This document shows positions 1-5,752 of a DNA stretch of 7,954 nucleotides, piece after piece. A program made the translations under genes and the position numbers. This DNA is from Hyphomonadaceae bacterium UBA1001. Its GTDB lineage: Bacteria; Pseudomonadota; Alphaproteobacteria; Caulobacterales; Aquidulcibacteraceae. Each line of letters starts with the position of its first letter. The stretch's first letter is position 1. The stretch covers positions 1 through 7,954 of the forward strand of contig DBAV01000025.1 of NCBI GenBank assembly GCA_002291875.1, given 5' to 3'. The notes below the pieces were generated by a model. It had not been told where the DNA came from. It saw only the letters and a list, made by a program, of their open reading frames with translations, and made no database searches.

Positions 1-1
1 C

Positions 2-133
2 GCCACCGCGATCGAGTACGCGATGGTGGCCGGACTGCTCAGCATTGCCATCATCGGCGGTGCGTCGATCCTGGGGACCAATCTGAACGCCTTCTTCGAC
101 GGCGTCGCCAACCACCCCGCCTGGCCCTTCTGA
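2..133 (+). CDS. Flp-family type IVb pilin, 3' part only
   Basis: The reading frame enters from the left edge and ends at TGA 131-133, leaving 43 visible residues. They begin ATAIEYAMVAGLL, the hallmark of Flp (Tad) pilins: prepilin peptidase normally cuts just before an x-T-A-I-E-Y segment, leaving Glu at mature position 5, and here Glu is residue 5. The visible part is therefore probably the mature pilin, with the short leader lying to the left of the window. Residues 7-25 form the hydrophobic N-terminal helix that is both membrane anchor and pilus core. The tail is short and ends in an aromatic PAWPF. Flp pilins are assembled by the TadA/B/C machinery for surface attachment; no tad or cpa genes are visible. 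The next gene is convergent, so this is the last gene of its transcription unit on this side. The family call is firm; which Flp paralogue it is cannot be told. Confidence 0.88.
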   Translation, partial: ATAIEYAMVAGLLSIAIIGGASILGTNLNAFFDGVANHPAWPF

Positions 134-142
134 CCCCGGCCC

Positions 143-157
143 CGCAGGGTTCCTGCG
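143..157. terminator. Small hairpin between convergent genes, possible terminator
   Basis: There is a perfect 6-base inverted repeat, CGCAGG then GTT then CCTGCG, 9 bases after the pilin stop and 7 bases beyond the stop of the methyltransferase on the other strand. Its position suits a bidirectional terminator. The stem is short and there is no T-tract on either side, so a classical intrinsic terminator is not demonstrated. Confidence 0.3.
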
Positions 158-164
158 CCAGACG

Positions 165-1124
165 TCAATCCTTGGCGCGCGGCTGGTCGCCGGCGCGGTG
201 CTCGGTCACGCCCAGCGCATCAGCGAGGCGCATCCGGGCGCTGCCGGGCGCCAGGGGTTTCTGCTGTCCCGGGGCAGGCGCCCAGCCGGTCACCGTGACC
301 ATCTCGAAGGTCGCGTCCACCCGCCCGTCCGCACCGGAATGGCGGGCCGCATAGAGCCCCATCGCCTGCGCCAGCACGTCGCGGCGCAGCGGCCGGTGCG
401 GGCCGGCCAGCACCGATGTCTCGCCCATGGCCCGCAGGTCCGCCAGCAGCGCCAGGGGCGTGGCGAACCGGACGCGGACCAATTCGGTGTCGGCCACCGG
501 CAGGGCGAAACCCGCCCGCTGCAACAGCCGCGCAAGGTCCTGGACATCTGCGAAGGGGGCCACGCGCGCGCCGGCCCCGCCGGTCAGCGCGGCCTCGGCC
601 TCGACCAGCACGCCGCGCAGCTCGGACAGGGTGCGTGGCCCGAACATCGCCGCCAGGAACAGCCCGTCGGGCCGCAGCGCGCGCCGCACCTGCACGAACA
701 GCCCCGGCAGGTCGTTGACGGTGTGAAGGGCCAGCACCGAGGTGACCAGATCGACCGACTCCGGTGCAAGGGGCACGGTTTCAGGCGGCACCACCGCGGA
801 CGTTGCCCCGGGCGTCACCGCGGCGTGGTCACCCACCAGATCCCCCCACCACCCGACCTTGCCAGCGGCGCCCGGCGTGCCCTGAATGGCCGCAACAAGG
901 GTCGCGCTCCGGCCGCCCAGGTCCACGCCGACGCCAAAGGTGCGGTTGATCCCCGCCAGGCGTTCGGCCAGGTCCCCGGCCGCCCGGCGGTGCAGGTAAT
1001 CGGCTGATGCCAGCGTGCTTGCGGCGCGGCGCTGGCGCTGGACCACACGGGCGGGGTCGAACGGTCCGGTCGGCGCTGTGCGTGCGAGGGAGGGGGGCTG
1101 TTGGGTCACATTCCGCCTTACCAT
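165..1124 (-). CDS. SAM-dependent methyltransferase-fold protein, NDUFAF5/BioC-like
   Basis: The product is 319 residues if it starts at ATG 1124. It has the layout of alphaproteobacterial relatives of mitochondrial NDUFAF5: an N-terminal FDPARVVQRQRR helix (about 22-33), a DYLHRRAAGDLAERL segment (42-56), a degenerate SAM-binding motif I, VDLGGRSATL (67-76), a Rossmann block ESVDLVTSVLALHTVNDLPG (122-141), RPDGLFLAAMFGPRTLSELR (151-170), PFADVQDLARLLQRAGF (190-206), LRAMGETS (230-237) and a C-terminal GWAP...QQKPLAPGSA...RLADALG block. NDUFAF5 modifies an arginine of the complex I subunit NDUFS7 (NuoB) and is needed for complex I assembly; a similar role here is inference. BioC-like acyl-carrier methylation is the main alternative. 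Motif I lacks the usual GxGxG. GTG at 1109 is a competing start: on this strand it follows AAGGCGG, whereas ATG 1124 has no clear ribosome site; that start would give 314 residues. The gene is divergent from comF. Confidence 0.85.
   Translation of the reverse strand: MVRRNVTQQPPSLARTAPTGPFDPARVVQRQRRAASTLASADYLHRRAAGDLAERLAGINRTFGVGVDLGGRSATLVAAIQGTPGAAGKVGWWGDLVGDHAAVTPGATSAVVPPETVPLAPESVDLVTSVLALHTVNDLPGLFVQVRRALRPDGLFLAAMFGPRTLSELRGVLVEAEAALTGGAGARVAPFADVQDLARLLQRAGFALPVADTELVRVRFATPLALLADLRAMGETSVLAGPHRPLRRDVLAQAMGLYAARHSGADGRVDATFEMVTVTGWAPAPGQQKPLAPGSARMRLADALGVTEHRAGDQPRAKD
1088..1093 (+). promoter_or_regulatory. Candidate ribosome-binding site for an upstream comF start
   Basis: GGGAGG lies within a purine run (1086-1097), 7 bases before a TTG at 1101 that is in frame with comF. 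This is the best Shine-Dalgarno match near that gene's 5' end. Using it would extend ComF by 23 residues and overlap the 5' end of the divergent methyltransferase gene. The same bases encode the Leu-Ser-Pro-Pro stretch of the methyltransferase on the other strand, so the match may be chance. Confidence 0.3.
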
Positions 1125-1169
1125 GACAGCGCCGCGTCGGCGCGCGGTCCGCACACCGCCCTGCGGCCG

Positions 1170-1913
1170 GTGGTGCAGGCCGTGCACGCGGCCGGTGTCT
1201 CGCTGGCGCGGCTGTTGTGGCCCGCACCGGCCGACGATCGCGAGCACGCGGCACCGCTGCGCGCCGCAGGTCTGATGGCGCCTGACGCGCACCGGGCCCT
1301 GGGCTTCATCGGCAGCCCCTGCTGCGCTGCGTGCGGCCTGCCGTTCGAGTCGGGCCGGGGAGAGGGCGCGCACTGCCTGCCCTGTCTGGCCGACCCGCCG
1401 GCCTTTGCCAGCGCCCGGGCCGCCCTGCGCTATGATGATGGACTGCGCGAACTGATCCTGGGCTTCAAGCATGGCGGCCGTCACCAAGCCGTGGGCCATT
1501 TCGCCAACTGGATGAGCCTGGCTGCCAGCGAGGCGATGCGCCAGTGCGACGTGGTGACGGCGGTGCCGCTGCACTGGACGCGGCTGGCGGTTCGCGGTTT
1601 CAACCAGTCCGCCGATCTGGGCGAGGCGGTGGCGCGCCGGCTGGGCATCGCCTTCGATCCGGCCCTGTTGCGGCGCCGCCGGCAGACCGGCTCGCAGGGG
1701 GGACGTTCGGCCGACGCCCGGGCGCGCAATGTCCAGGGCGCATTCGCGGCAACGGGTCCGGTGCCGGCGCGGGTGTTGCTGGTCGATGACGTGATGACCA
1801 CCGGCGCCACCGTGTCGGCCTGTGCGCGCGCCCTGCGCCGCGGCGGGGCCAGGGCCGTGCATGTGCTGACCCTGGCGCGGGTGATCCGCGCCCGCCGTCT
1901 CGAGCCGCGATGA
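1170..1913 (+). CDS. comF: ComF family phosphoribosyltransferase-like protein
   Basis: The product is 247 residues from GTG 1170. ComF proteins are cytoplasmic PRTase-fold proteins preceded by zinc ribbons; in naturally competent bacteria they take part in handling incoming single-stranded DNA, while in most alphaproteobacteria the role is unproven. Counting from GTG 1170, one zinc ribbon is clear: CAAC (52-55) followed by GLPFE and CLPC (69-72). Then come RAALRYDDGLRELILGFKHG, the VPLHWTRLAVRGFNQ block and a PRPP-binding loop VLLVDDVMTTGAT (202-214). The first zinc ribbon normally found upstream (PPxCxxCG ... LCxxCW) aligns here with WPAPADD and GLMAPDAHRAL, which have no cysteine. The start is uncertain: GTG 1170, 1173 or 1182 avoid overlap with the divergent gene and match the usual family length, but none has a good ribosome site; TTG 1101 does and would give 270 residues. 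The family call is firm, the start is not. Confidence 0.88.
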   Translation: MVQAVHAAGVSLARLLWPAPADDREHAAPLRAAGLMAPDAHRALGFIGSPCCAACGLPFESGRGEGAHCLPCLADPPAFASARAALRYDDGLRELILGFKHGGRHQAVGHFANWMSLAASEAMRQCDVVTAVPLHWTRLAVRGFNQSADLGEAVARRLGIAFDPALLRRRRQTGSQGGRSADARARNVQGAFAATGPVPARVLLVDDVMTTGATVSACARALRRGGARAVHVLTLARVIRARRLEPR

Positions 1914-1935
1914 GCGCCCCGAGGAGCGCCCCGAT
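1912..1935 (+). repeat. Tandem 12-base direct repeat after comF
   Basis: Two adjacent copies of GAGCGCCCCGA followed by G or T lie at 1912-1923 and 1924-1935, at the start of the 98-base gap between comF and grxC. This is probably a small local duplication; no function is evident. It forms part of an out-of-family extension if the grxC frame is opened at ATG 1910. Confidence 0.45.
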
Positions 1936-2002
1936 GATCGGCCCGCCATCGGTGCAGCGAACCGATTGCGCCCCGGTGCGATCAGTCCATATCGACGACG
2001 CC

Positions 2003-2007
2003 GGAGG
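2003..2007 (+). promoter_or_regulatory. Ribosome-binding site fixing the grxC start
   Basis: GGAGG lies 4 bases before ATG 2012. It supports translation beginning at MARATVYTRPF rather than at the in-frame ATG 1910, which overlaps the comF stop and would add 34 residues with no resemblance to glutaredoxin. Confidence 0.7.
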
Positions 2008-2011
2008 CATC

Positions 2012-2272
2012 ATGGCACGCGCAACCGTCTATACCCGTCCGTTCTGCCCGTATTGCGACCGGGCCCTGGCCCTGCTGCGCCGCAAGGGCGTCGAGATCGA
2101 GGAAATCGAAGCCGGTTTCGATGCGCGCCTGAAGGCCGAAATGGTCAGCCGCTCGGGCGGGCGCACGACCTTCCCCCAGATCTTCATCGCTGGCCAGCAT
2201 GTGGGCGGATGTGACGACCTGCACGCGCTGGACGACCGCGGCGGGCTGGACCCGCTGCTGGCGCAGTCCTGA
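2012..2272 (+). CDS. grxC: Glutaredoxin 3 (dithiol, class I)
   Basis: The product is 86 residues, the normal size for bacterial GrxC. It is a cytoplasmic glutathione-dependent thiol-disulfide oxidoreductase that reduces protein disulfides and glutathione mixed disulfides. The dithiol active site is CPYC at residues 12-15, in the context VYTRPFCPYCDRAL. The glutathione-binding TFPQIFI with its cis-proline and the GGCDDLHAL segment are both present. GGAGG 4 bases upstream and family length decide the start. An upstream in-frame ATG at 1910 forms an ATGA overlap with the comF stop but would add an atypical arginine- and proline-rich leader. Only 3 bases separate its stop from the next start, so it is almost certainly co-transcribed with the carbon-nitrogen hydrolase; comF, 98 bases upstream, is probably in the same unit. 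No odd substitutions are seen. Confidence 0.96.
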   Translation: MARATVYTRPFCPYCDRALALLRRKGVEIEEIEAGFDARLKAEMVSRSGGRTTFPQIFIAGQHVGGCDDLHALDDRGGLDPLLAQS

Positions 2273-2275
2273 GAC

Positions 2276-3118
2276 ATGGTACGCGTCGCCCTGATCCAGG
2301 CGCGCACCGGCACCGATCCGGTCGCCAATCTGGAGGCGCTGGCCCAGACGGTCGCGCAGGCCGCAGGCGGCGGCGCGCGCCTTGTGCTGACGCCCGAAGG
2401 CTCGAACCTGCTGCAGCGCGACCGTGCGGCCCTTCTGCAGGTGCTGCGGGACGAGGACAGCGACCCCATGGTCGCAGCCGCCCCCGCTCTGGCGCGTCAG
2501 CATGGCGTCGCGCTGGTGCTGGGATCGGTGCTGGTGCGCCGCCCCGACGGCACGCTGGCCAACCGGCTGATGGCCTTCGACGCCGATGGCACGCTGGTTG
2601 CGCGCTATGACAAGATCCATCTGTTCGACGTCGATTTGGGCCCCGGCGCCGAGCATCGCGAGTCCGGCACCTACACACCCGGCGCGCAGGCCGTCGTGGC
2701 CGGCCTCGCCGGCGTGCAGGTCGGCCTCAGCATCTGTTACGACCTGCGCTTTGCCCATCTCTATCGCGCGTTGAGTCAGGCCGGCGCGCAGGTGCTGGTG
2801 GTGCCCTCGGCCTTCACCGTGCCCACCGGTCAGGCACACTGGGAGGTGCTGCTGCGGGCGCGCGCGATCGAGAATGGTGCCTGGGTGCTGGCGGCGGCCC
2901 AGGGCGGCATTCATGCCGACGGCCGCGCGACCTGGGGGCGCTCGATGGTGGTGTCACCCTGGGGCGAGGTGACCGCGGCGCTGCCCGATGACGCGCCCGG
3001 CGTGCTGTTCGCCGACATCGACCCGGCCGCCAGCACCGAGGCGCGCCGCCGCATCCCCGCCTTGCGCCACGATCGCCCCTTCGAGCTTGGGCGGGTGCAC
3101 GCCTTGCCGCCGGGCTGA
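2276..3118 (+). CDS. Carbon-nitrogen hydrolase, Nit1-like (probable deaminated glutathione amidase)
   Basis: The product is 280 residues, of usual length, with the nitrilase-superfamily alpha-beta-beta-alpha fold and no export signal. The catalytic triad is visible: Glu41 in TPEGSN, Lys113 in YDKIHLFDVDL and Cys154 in SICYDLRF; a further conserved-type Glu129 occurs in RESGTY. Other landmarks are VPSAFTVPTGQAHWEVLLRA and the RAIENGAWVLAAAQGG segment. The KIHLFDVDL and CYDLRF pattern fits the Nit1/YbeM branch, whose characterised members hydrolyse the amide of deaminated glutathione, a side product of transaminases, to alpha-ketoglutarate and cysteinylglycine. The tight link to grxC fits a glutathione theme. 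Omega-amidase (Nit2-like) is the main alternative. ATG 2276 is placed by the family N-terminus VRVALIQ; there is only a weak ribosome site, consistent with translational coupling to grxC. Confidence 0.92.
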   Translation: MVRVALIQARTGTDPVANLEALAQTVAQAAGGGARLVLTPEGSNLLQRDRAALLQVLRDEDSDPMVAAAPALARQHGVALVLGSVLVRRPDGTLANRLMAFDADGTLVARYDKIHLFDVDLGPGAEHRESGTYTPGAQAVVAGLAGVQVGLSICYDLRFAHLYRALSQAGAQVLVVPSAFTVPTGQAHWEVLLRARAIENGAWVLAAAQGGIHADGRATWGRSMVVSPWGEVTAALPDDAPGVLFADIDPAASTEARRRIPALRHDRPFELGRVHALPPG

Positions 3119-3223
3119 CGCCCATCCCGGTCGGCCGGGGGCAATGCCCTTGGCCCCGCCACGCGGCCAGACGGATCCCCGCCGCCCGTTCAGGGGGCGC
3201 CCAAGGCCGTGCGCATCGGCGCG
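3119..3223. other. Convergent intergenic region, no feature identified
   Basis: These 105 bases lie between the stops of the hydrolase and the oppositely oriented lipoprotein gene. They contain short overlapping GC inverted repeats, for example GGGC-AAT-GCCC and GGGGC/GCCCC around 3136-3157, but no T-run, so I cannot call a terminator with confidence. No open frame here looks real. Confidence 0.5.
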
Positions 3224-3898
3224 TCAGCCGGGGAAGGTCTGCACGCCGATGCGATCGATGCGGTCCTCGCGCAGCACATGGCAGGCCATGCTCTCCATGC
3301 CCTGCGGCCAGCACAGCATGGGCAGGGCCTCGGTGCGCAGCCGCTCCCAGTCGGCGCGGGTGAAGGCCTGGTCGGCGTCGAACAGGAAGGGGAACTCCCC
3401 GCCCGGCTGGCCCGCCCCGGCCGCCCATTCGGGCAGGGTCGCAGTGGACTGGGTGGCCCTTTCGGCGGGGATCACCCACTCGGTGAGGGCGGCATCCATG
3501 GCAGCCGGATCCGCCGCGTCGGCCAGGCCGAAGACGCTGGCCGTCCCATAGCTCTCGGTCAGTTCCACCGTGCCGTCGGTGCGGCGGATCACCAGTGACA
3601 CCACCGCCTTGTCGCAGGACGGCCCCTGGACGGTGGCCTCGATCACGAACTGTTGCGAGGGCCCCCAGGGACGCCGCAGTGCGGCCGGACAGGAATTGGG
3701 CACCTCGCGCAGGGCCGAGGCCAGTGCCGTTCCCACAGCCGCCATGGCGCCAGCGTCCGCGGTGGCCTTTTCGGCAATCGCCCCGGCCTCGGCCGCCATC
3801 TGTTCGGCGTTCTGGCGTGCCGCGTCCACCTGGGCATTGTCCGCGCAGGCGGCCAACCCCGCCGCCATCGCTGCTGTCGCCATCCATCGCCAGATCAT
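3224..3898 (-). CDS. Uncharacterised lipoprotein with Ala-rich helical N-terminus
   Basis: The product is 224 residues and is not assigned to a named family. The N-terminus MIWRWMATAAMAAGLAAC is a lipoprotein signal peptide with lipobox LAAC; Cys18 would be lipidated, and the +2 residue is Ala, which by the enterobacterial rule means outer-membrane sorting. Residues 22-66 form an alanine-rich amphipathic helix with Gln, Glu and Arg spacing suggesting a coiled coil. A mixed beta region (84-125) follows, with FVIEATVQ and KAVVSLVIRRTDGTVEL, and the C-terminal part holds EFPFLFDADQAF and PMLCWPQGMESMACHVL. Apart from Cys18 there are four cysteines (70, 95, 196, 206), an even number compatible with two periplasmic disulfides. 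The start is well supported by GGAGGG six bases upstream of ATG 3898. The gene diverges from another lipoprotein gene across a 209-base gap. The coding call is strong; the function is unknown. Confidence 0.82.
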   Translation of the reverse strand: MIWRWMATAAMAAGLAACADNAQVDAARQNAEQMAAEAGAIAEKATADAGAMAAVGTALASALREVPNSCPAALRRPWGPSQQFVIEATVQGPSCDKAVVSLVIRRTDGTVELTESYGTASVFGLADAADPAAMDAALTEWVIPAERATQSTATLPEWAAGAGQPGGEFPFLFDADQAFTRADWERLRTEALPMLCWPQGMESMACHVLREDRIDRIGVQTFPG

Positions 3899-3904
3899 CG
3901 TCTT

Positions 3905-3910
3905 CCCTCC
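3905..3910 (-). promoter_or_regulatory. Ribosome-binding site of the reverse-strand lipoprotein gene
   Basis: Read on the minus strand this is GGAGGG, six bases before ATG 3898. It fixes the start directly in front of a short, well-formed signal peptide and excludes the much longer upstream extension of the same frame. Confidence 0.7.
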
Positions 3911-4092
3911 GACATCACGGTTCGCCGGGGCCATCCACCGCATCGGCGCGGTCGGCGCAAGCCTTGCGTGTCCACCGCGCGGACGTCGATGGGGGCGCAG
4001 GGCGTGGTCTGGCGCATGGGCGGCGGACTCGCTATGCGGACCGTGGGCGGCAGGAGCCGGTGGGCCACCCTCCACACGCCGGGAGACGGGAC
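3911..4092. other. Divergent promoter region between two lipoprotein genes
   Basis: This is the core of the gap between two outward-facing genes, so it must carry a promoter for at least the reverse gene and probably one for each. I looked for TTGACA/TATAAT-like pairs on both strands and found none better than three matches of six in each box. No clear operator palindrome stands out beyond short GC-rich ones such as GACGTC. The annotation therefore rests on gene geometry, not on recognised boxes. Confidence 0.4.
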
Positions 4093-4100
4093 AAGGGGAG
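4093..4100 (+). promoter_or_regulatory. Ribosome-binding site of the forward lipoprotein gene
   Basis: AAGGGGAG lies seven bases before ATG 4108. It favours that start over ATG 4183, which would leave a signal peptide without basic residues. Confidence 0.6.
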
Positions 4101-4107
4101 CGGGGCG

Positions 4108-4977
4108 ATGGGCAGAGCACCGACCGGCAGTTCACGCGGGGCCCCGGCCCTGCGCCCGGCGCCTTTCCGCCGAACCGCAGGCATGGCTTTGGCCGCCGCC
4201 GCGCTGGTTGCCATGCTGGGCGGCTGTGACCTGCTGGCGCCGCGCGACCAGGGGGCGGCGCCGACCGCGCCCGTCGCACCCGGCGTGACCGCGCCCCCGC
4301 TGGGCGGAGGTCCCGCGGACGCCGCCACACAGGCCGCCTTTGGCCAGGCGTTCAGCGCCTTTGGCGTGCAGGAACCGTTCTGGACCGTCGAGGTGACGGA
4401 CGGGTGGGTCACCTTCATCCGCCCCGGCCTGCAGCCGATCGAGGGCTCGCCCGAACGCACCGTCACCAGCGAGGGCGCCTCGATCCGCTTTGCCGATGCC
4501 GAACTGCGCCTCGAGCAGCGCGCGTGCGCCGGCCCGAATGGCGCCTCGCTGCCCTTTGTGGCGCGCGTCTTTTATGCCGGCGAGGCCTATCAGGGGTGCG
4601 CCCGGACGGGCGCTGCGGGTTCGCTGGCCCAGTGGACCGACTTCATCCCCGAAATGCTGGCCGCCATCGACGCCTGCATCGCCCGCGCCAATGCCCGGCC
4701 GGTCCAGGTCACGTTTGCCTATCAGGCCGACGAGGAGGACGGTGTCGCGGTGCGCATTCGCGACGGTGAAGGCGGCCGCTACGAGTGCACCGCCCGCGCC
4801 AATGGCAGCGAAGTCACCGCGCTCGACGCCCTGCCCGACTCGGATCGGCTGGAACAGGAGGGGCGGGTGATGTTCCTGCGCACCGGCCAGTCCATGCCGG
4901 CAGCGGCCTGCCCGGCGGCCCCGCTGATGGCCCCCACGGGCGAGGTGCTGGGCCAGGTTGTGCCGCGCTCGTGCTGA
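4108..4977 (+). CDS. COG3650-type lipoprotein with extra C-terminal domain
   Basis: The product is 289 residues. A basic n-region (residues 1-22, ending FRR) is followed by MALAAAALVAMLGGC, a lipoprotein signal with lipobox LGGC and lipidated Cys40. The +2 residue is Asp, which in enterobacteria retains lipoproteins in the inner membrane. A Pro/Ala-rich linker runs to about residue 75. Residues 79-170 resemble COG3650 proteins: FSAFGVQEPFWTVEV (82-96), a beta-rich middle with RLEQRAC (134-140), and AYQGCAR (160-166). Residues 172-289 form a second part with WTDFIPEMLAAIDACIA, a beta-rich VAVRIRDGEGGRYECTA and a C-terminal Cys289. Besides Cys40 there are six cysteines (140, 164, 190, 227, 268, 289), enough for three disulfides in the periplasm. 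The biochemical role of the family is not known. The gene heads a forward run; plsC starts 25 bases after its stop. Confidence 0.82.
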   Translation: MGRAPTGSSRGAPALRPAPFRRTAGMALAAAALVAMLGGCDLLAPRDQGAAPTAPVAPGVTAPPLGGGPADAATQAAFGQAFSAFGVQEPFWTVEVTDGWVTFIRPGLQPIEGSPERTVTSEGASIRFADAELRLEQRACAGPNGASLPFVARVFYAGEAYQGCARTGAAGSLAQWTDFIPEMLAAIDACIARANARPVQVTFAYQADEEDGVAVRIRDGEGGRYECTARANGSEVTALDALPDSDRLEQEGRVMFLRTGQSMPAAACPAAPLMAPTGEVLGQVVPRSC

Positions 4978-5002
4978 AGTCCTGCCGGCGGATGCCGACC
5001 CC

Positions 5003-5752
5003 ATGACCCTGCTGCGTTCGCTGGTTTTCCTGGTGTGGCTCTATGGCACGATGACGGCCGTGGGCATTGTGTGGCTGCCCGCCGCCCTGTCGTCACGGGC
5101 CGGGGCGGTTTCGGCGGGGCGCGCCTGGACCCGGCTGGCGCTGTGGGGCGCGCGCTGGATCGTCGGCATCAGGGTCGAGGTGCGGGGCCGTGAACGCCTG
5201 CCGCCCGGCCCGGTCCTGGTCGCGGCCAAGCACCAGGCGATGATCGACACCCTGCTGCCCTTCGTGCTGTTCGACCAGCCGGCGGTGGTGCTGAAGAAAG
5301 AGCTGCTCGGCATGCCGATCTTCGGTTGGTATGCGCGGCAGATGGAGATGATCCCGGTCGACCGCGAGGCGAACATGGCGGCGCTGAAGGCGATGCTGGC
5401 CGCCGCGCGCACCGCGCGGGGCGATGGCCGGGTGCTGGTGATCTTCCCCGAAGGCACGCGCCAGCCGATCGGGGCGCCGCCCGACTACAAGCCCGGCGTG
5501 GCGGCGCTCTATCGCGACCTCGGCCTGCCCTGCGTGCCGGTGGCATTGAATTCGGGCCTGGTCTGGGAGGGCCGCGGGATCCTGCGCCGGCCCGGAACCA
5601 TCGTCTGGGAGTTTCTCGAGCCCATTCCCCCGGGGCTGAAGCGGGACGCCTTCATGCAGGCCATGGAAGAGCGCATCGAGGCGGGATCGGACGCCCTGCT
5701 GCCGCCCGCGCTTCGGGCACCGCGTGCCCGCGAGGGCGTTGGGCCCTCATGA
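5003..5752 (+). CDS. plsC: 1-acyl-sn-glycerol-3-phosphate acyltransferase (PlsC type)
   Basis: The product is 249 residues, typical for PlsC. It transfers an acyl chain from acyl-ACP or acyl-CoA to lysophosphatidic acid, giving phosphatidic acid for phospholipid synthesis at the inner membrane. An N-terminal hydrophobic segment LLRSLVFLVWLYGTMTAVGIV (3-23) anchors it. Acyltransferase motif I is HQAMID (His77, Asp82, the H-x4-D catalytic pair). Later come the KKELLGMPIFGWYARQM segment (98-114), IPVDRE (117-122), motif III FPEGTR (148-153) and motif IV LPCVPVALNSG. ATG 5003 is chosen because the membrane segment follows directly; there is no strong ribosome site, and upstream frame extension would run into the preceding gene. 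Its stop overlaps the next start as ATGA (5749-5752), implying translational coupling. Because genomes often carry several PlsC paralogues, the exact acyl acceptor is not certain. Confidence 0.93.
   Translation: MTLLRSLVFLVWLYGTMTAVGIVWLPAALSSRAGAVSAGRAWTRLALWGARWIVGIRVEVRGRERLPPGPVLVAAKHQAMIDTLLPFVLFDQPAVVLKKELLGMPIFGWYARQMEMIPVDREANMAALKAMLAAARTARGDGRVLVIFPEGTRQPIGAPPDYKPGVAALYRDLGLPCVPVALNSGLVWEGRGILRRPGTIVWEFLEPIPPGLKRDAFMQAMEERIEAGSDALLPPALRAPRAREGVGPS

Noticed and set aside
198..1007. Forward open frame opposite the methyltransferase
   Set aside because: Composition is Arg/Gln/Gly/His-rich shadow sequence and the reverse frame matches the NDUFAF5 pattern throughout.
1966..1993. Possible promoter TTGCGC ... 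CATATC before grxC
   Set aside because: Only three of six matches in each box with 16-base spacing; not better than chance in this region.
1982..2914. Minus-strand open frame (310 codons) opposite grxC and the hydrolase
   Set aside because: Both forward genes are unmistakable; the antisense protein has no motif.
3136..3157. GC inverted repeats after the hydrolase as a terminator
   Set aside because: Stems of four to five bases that compete with one another, and no T-tract.
3210..3951. A 12-base word CGCATCGGCGCG on both sides of the reverse lipoprotein gene (about 3210 and 3940)
   Set aside because: A short GC-only-style word that recurs easily at this base composition; no longer flanking repeat and no mobile-element genes.
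3595..4107. Forward extension of the COG3650-type lipoprotein frame to an earlier start
   Set aside because: It would overlap the reverse lipoprotein gene and place the signal peptide internally; AAGGGGAG before ATG 4108 supports the shorter form.
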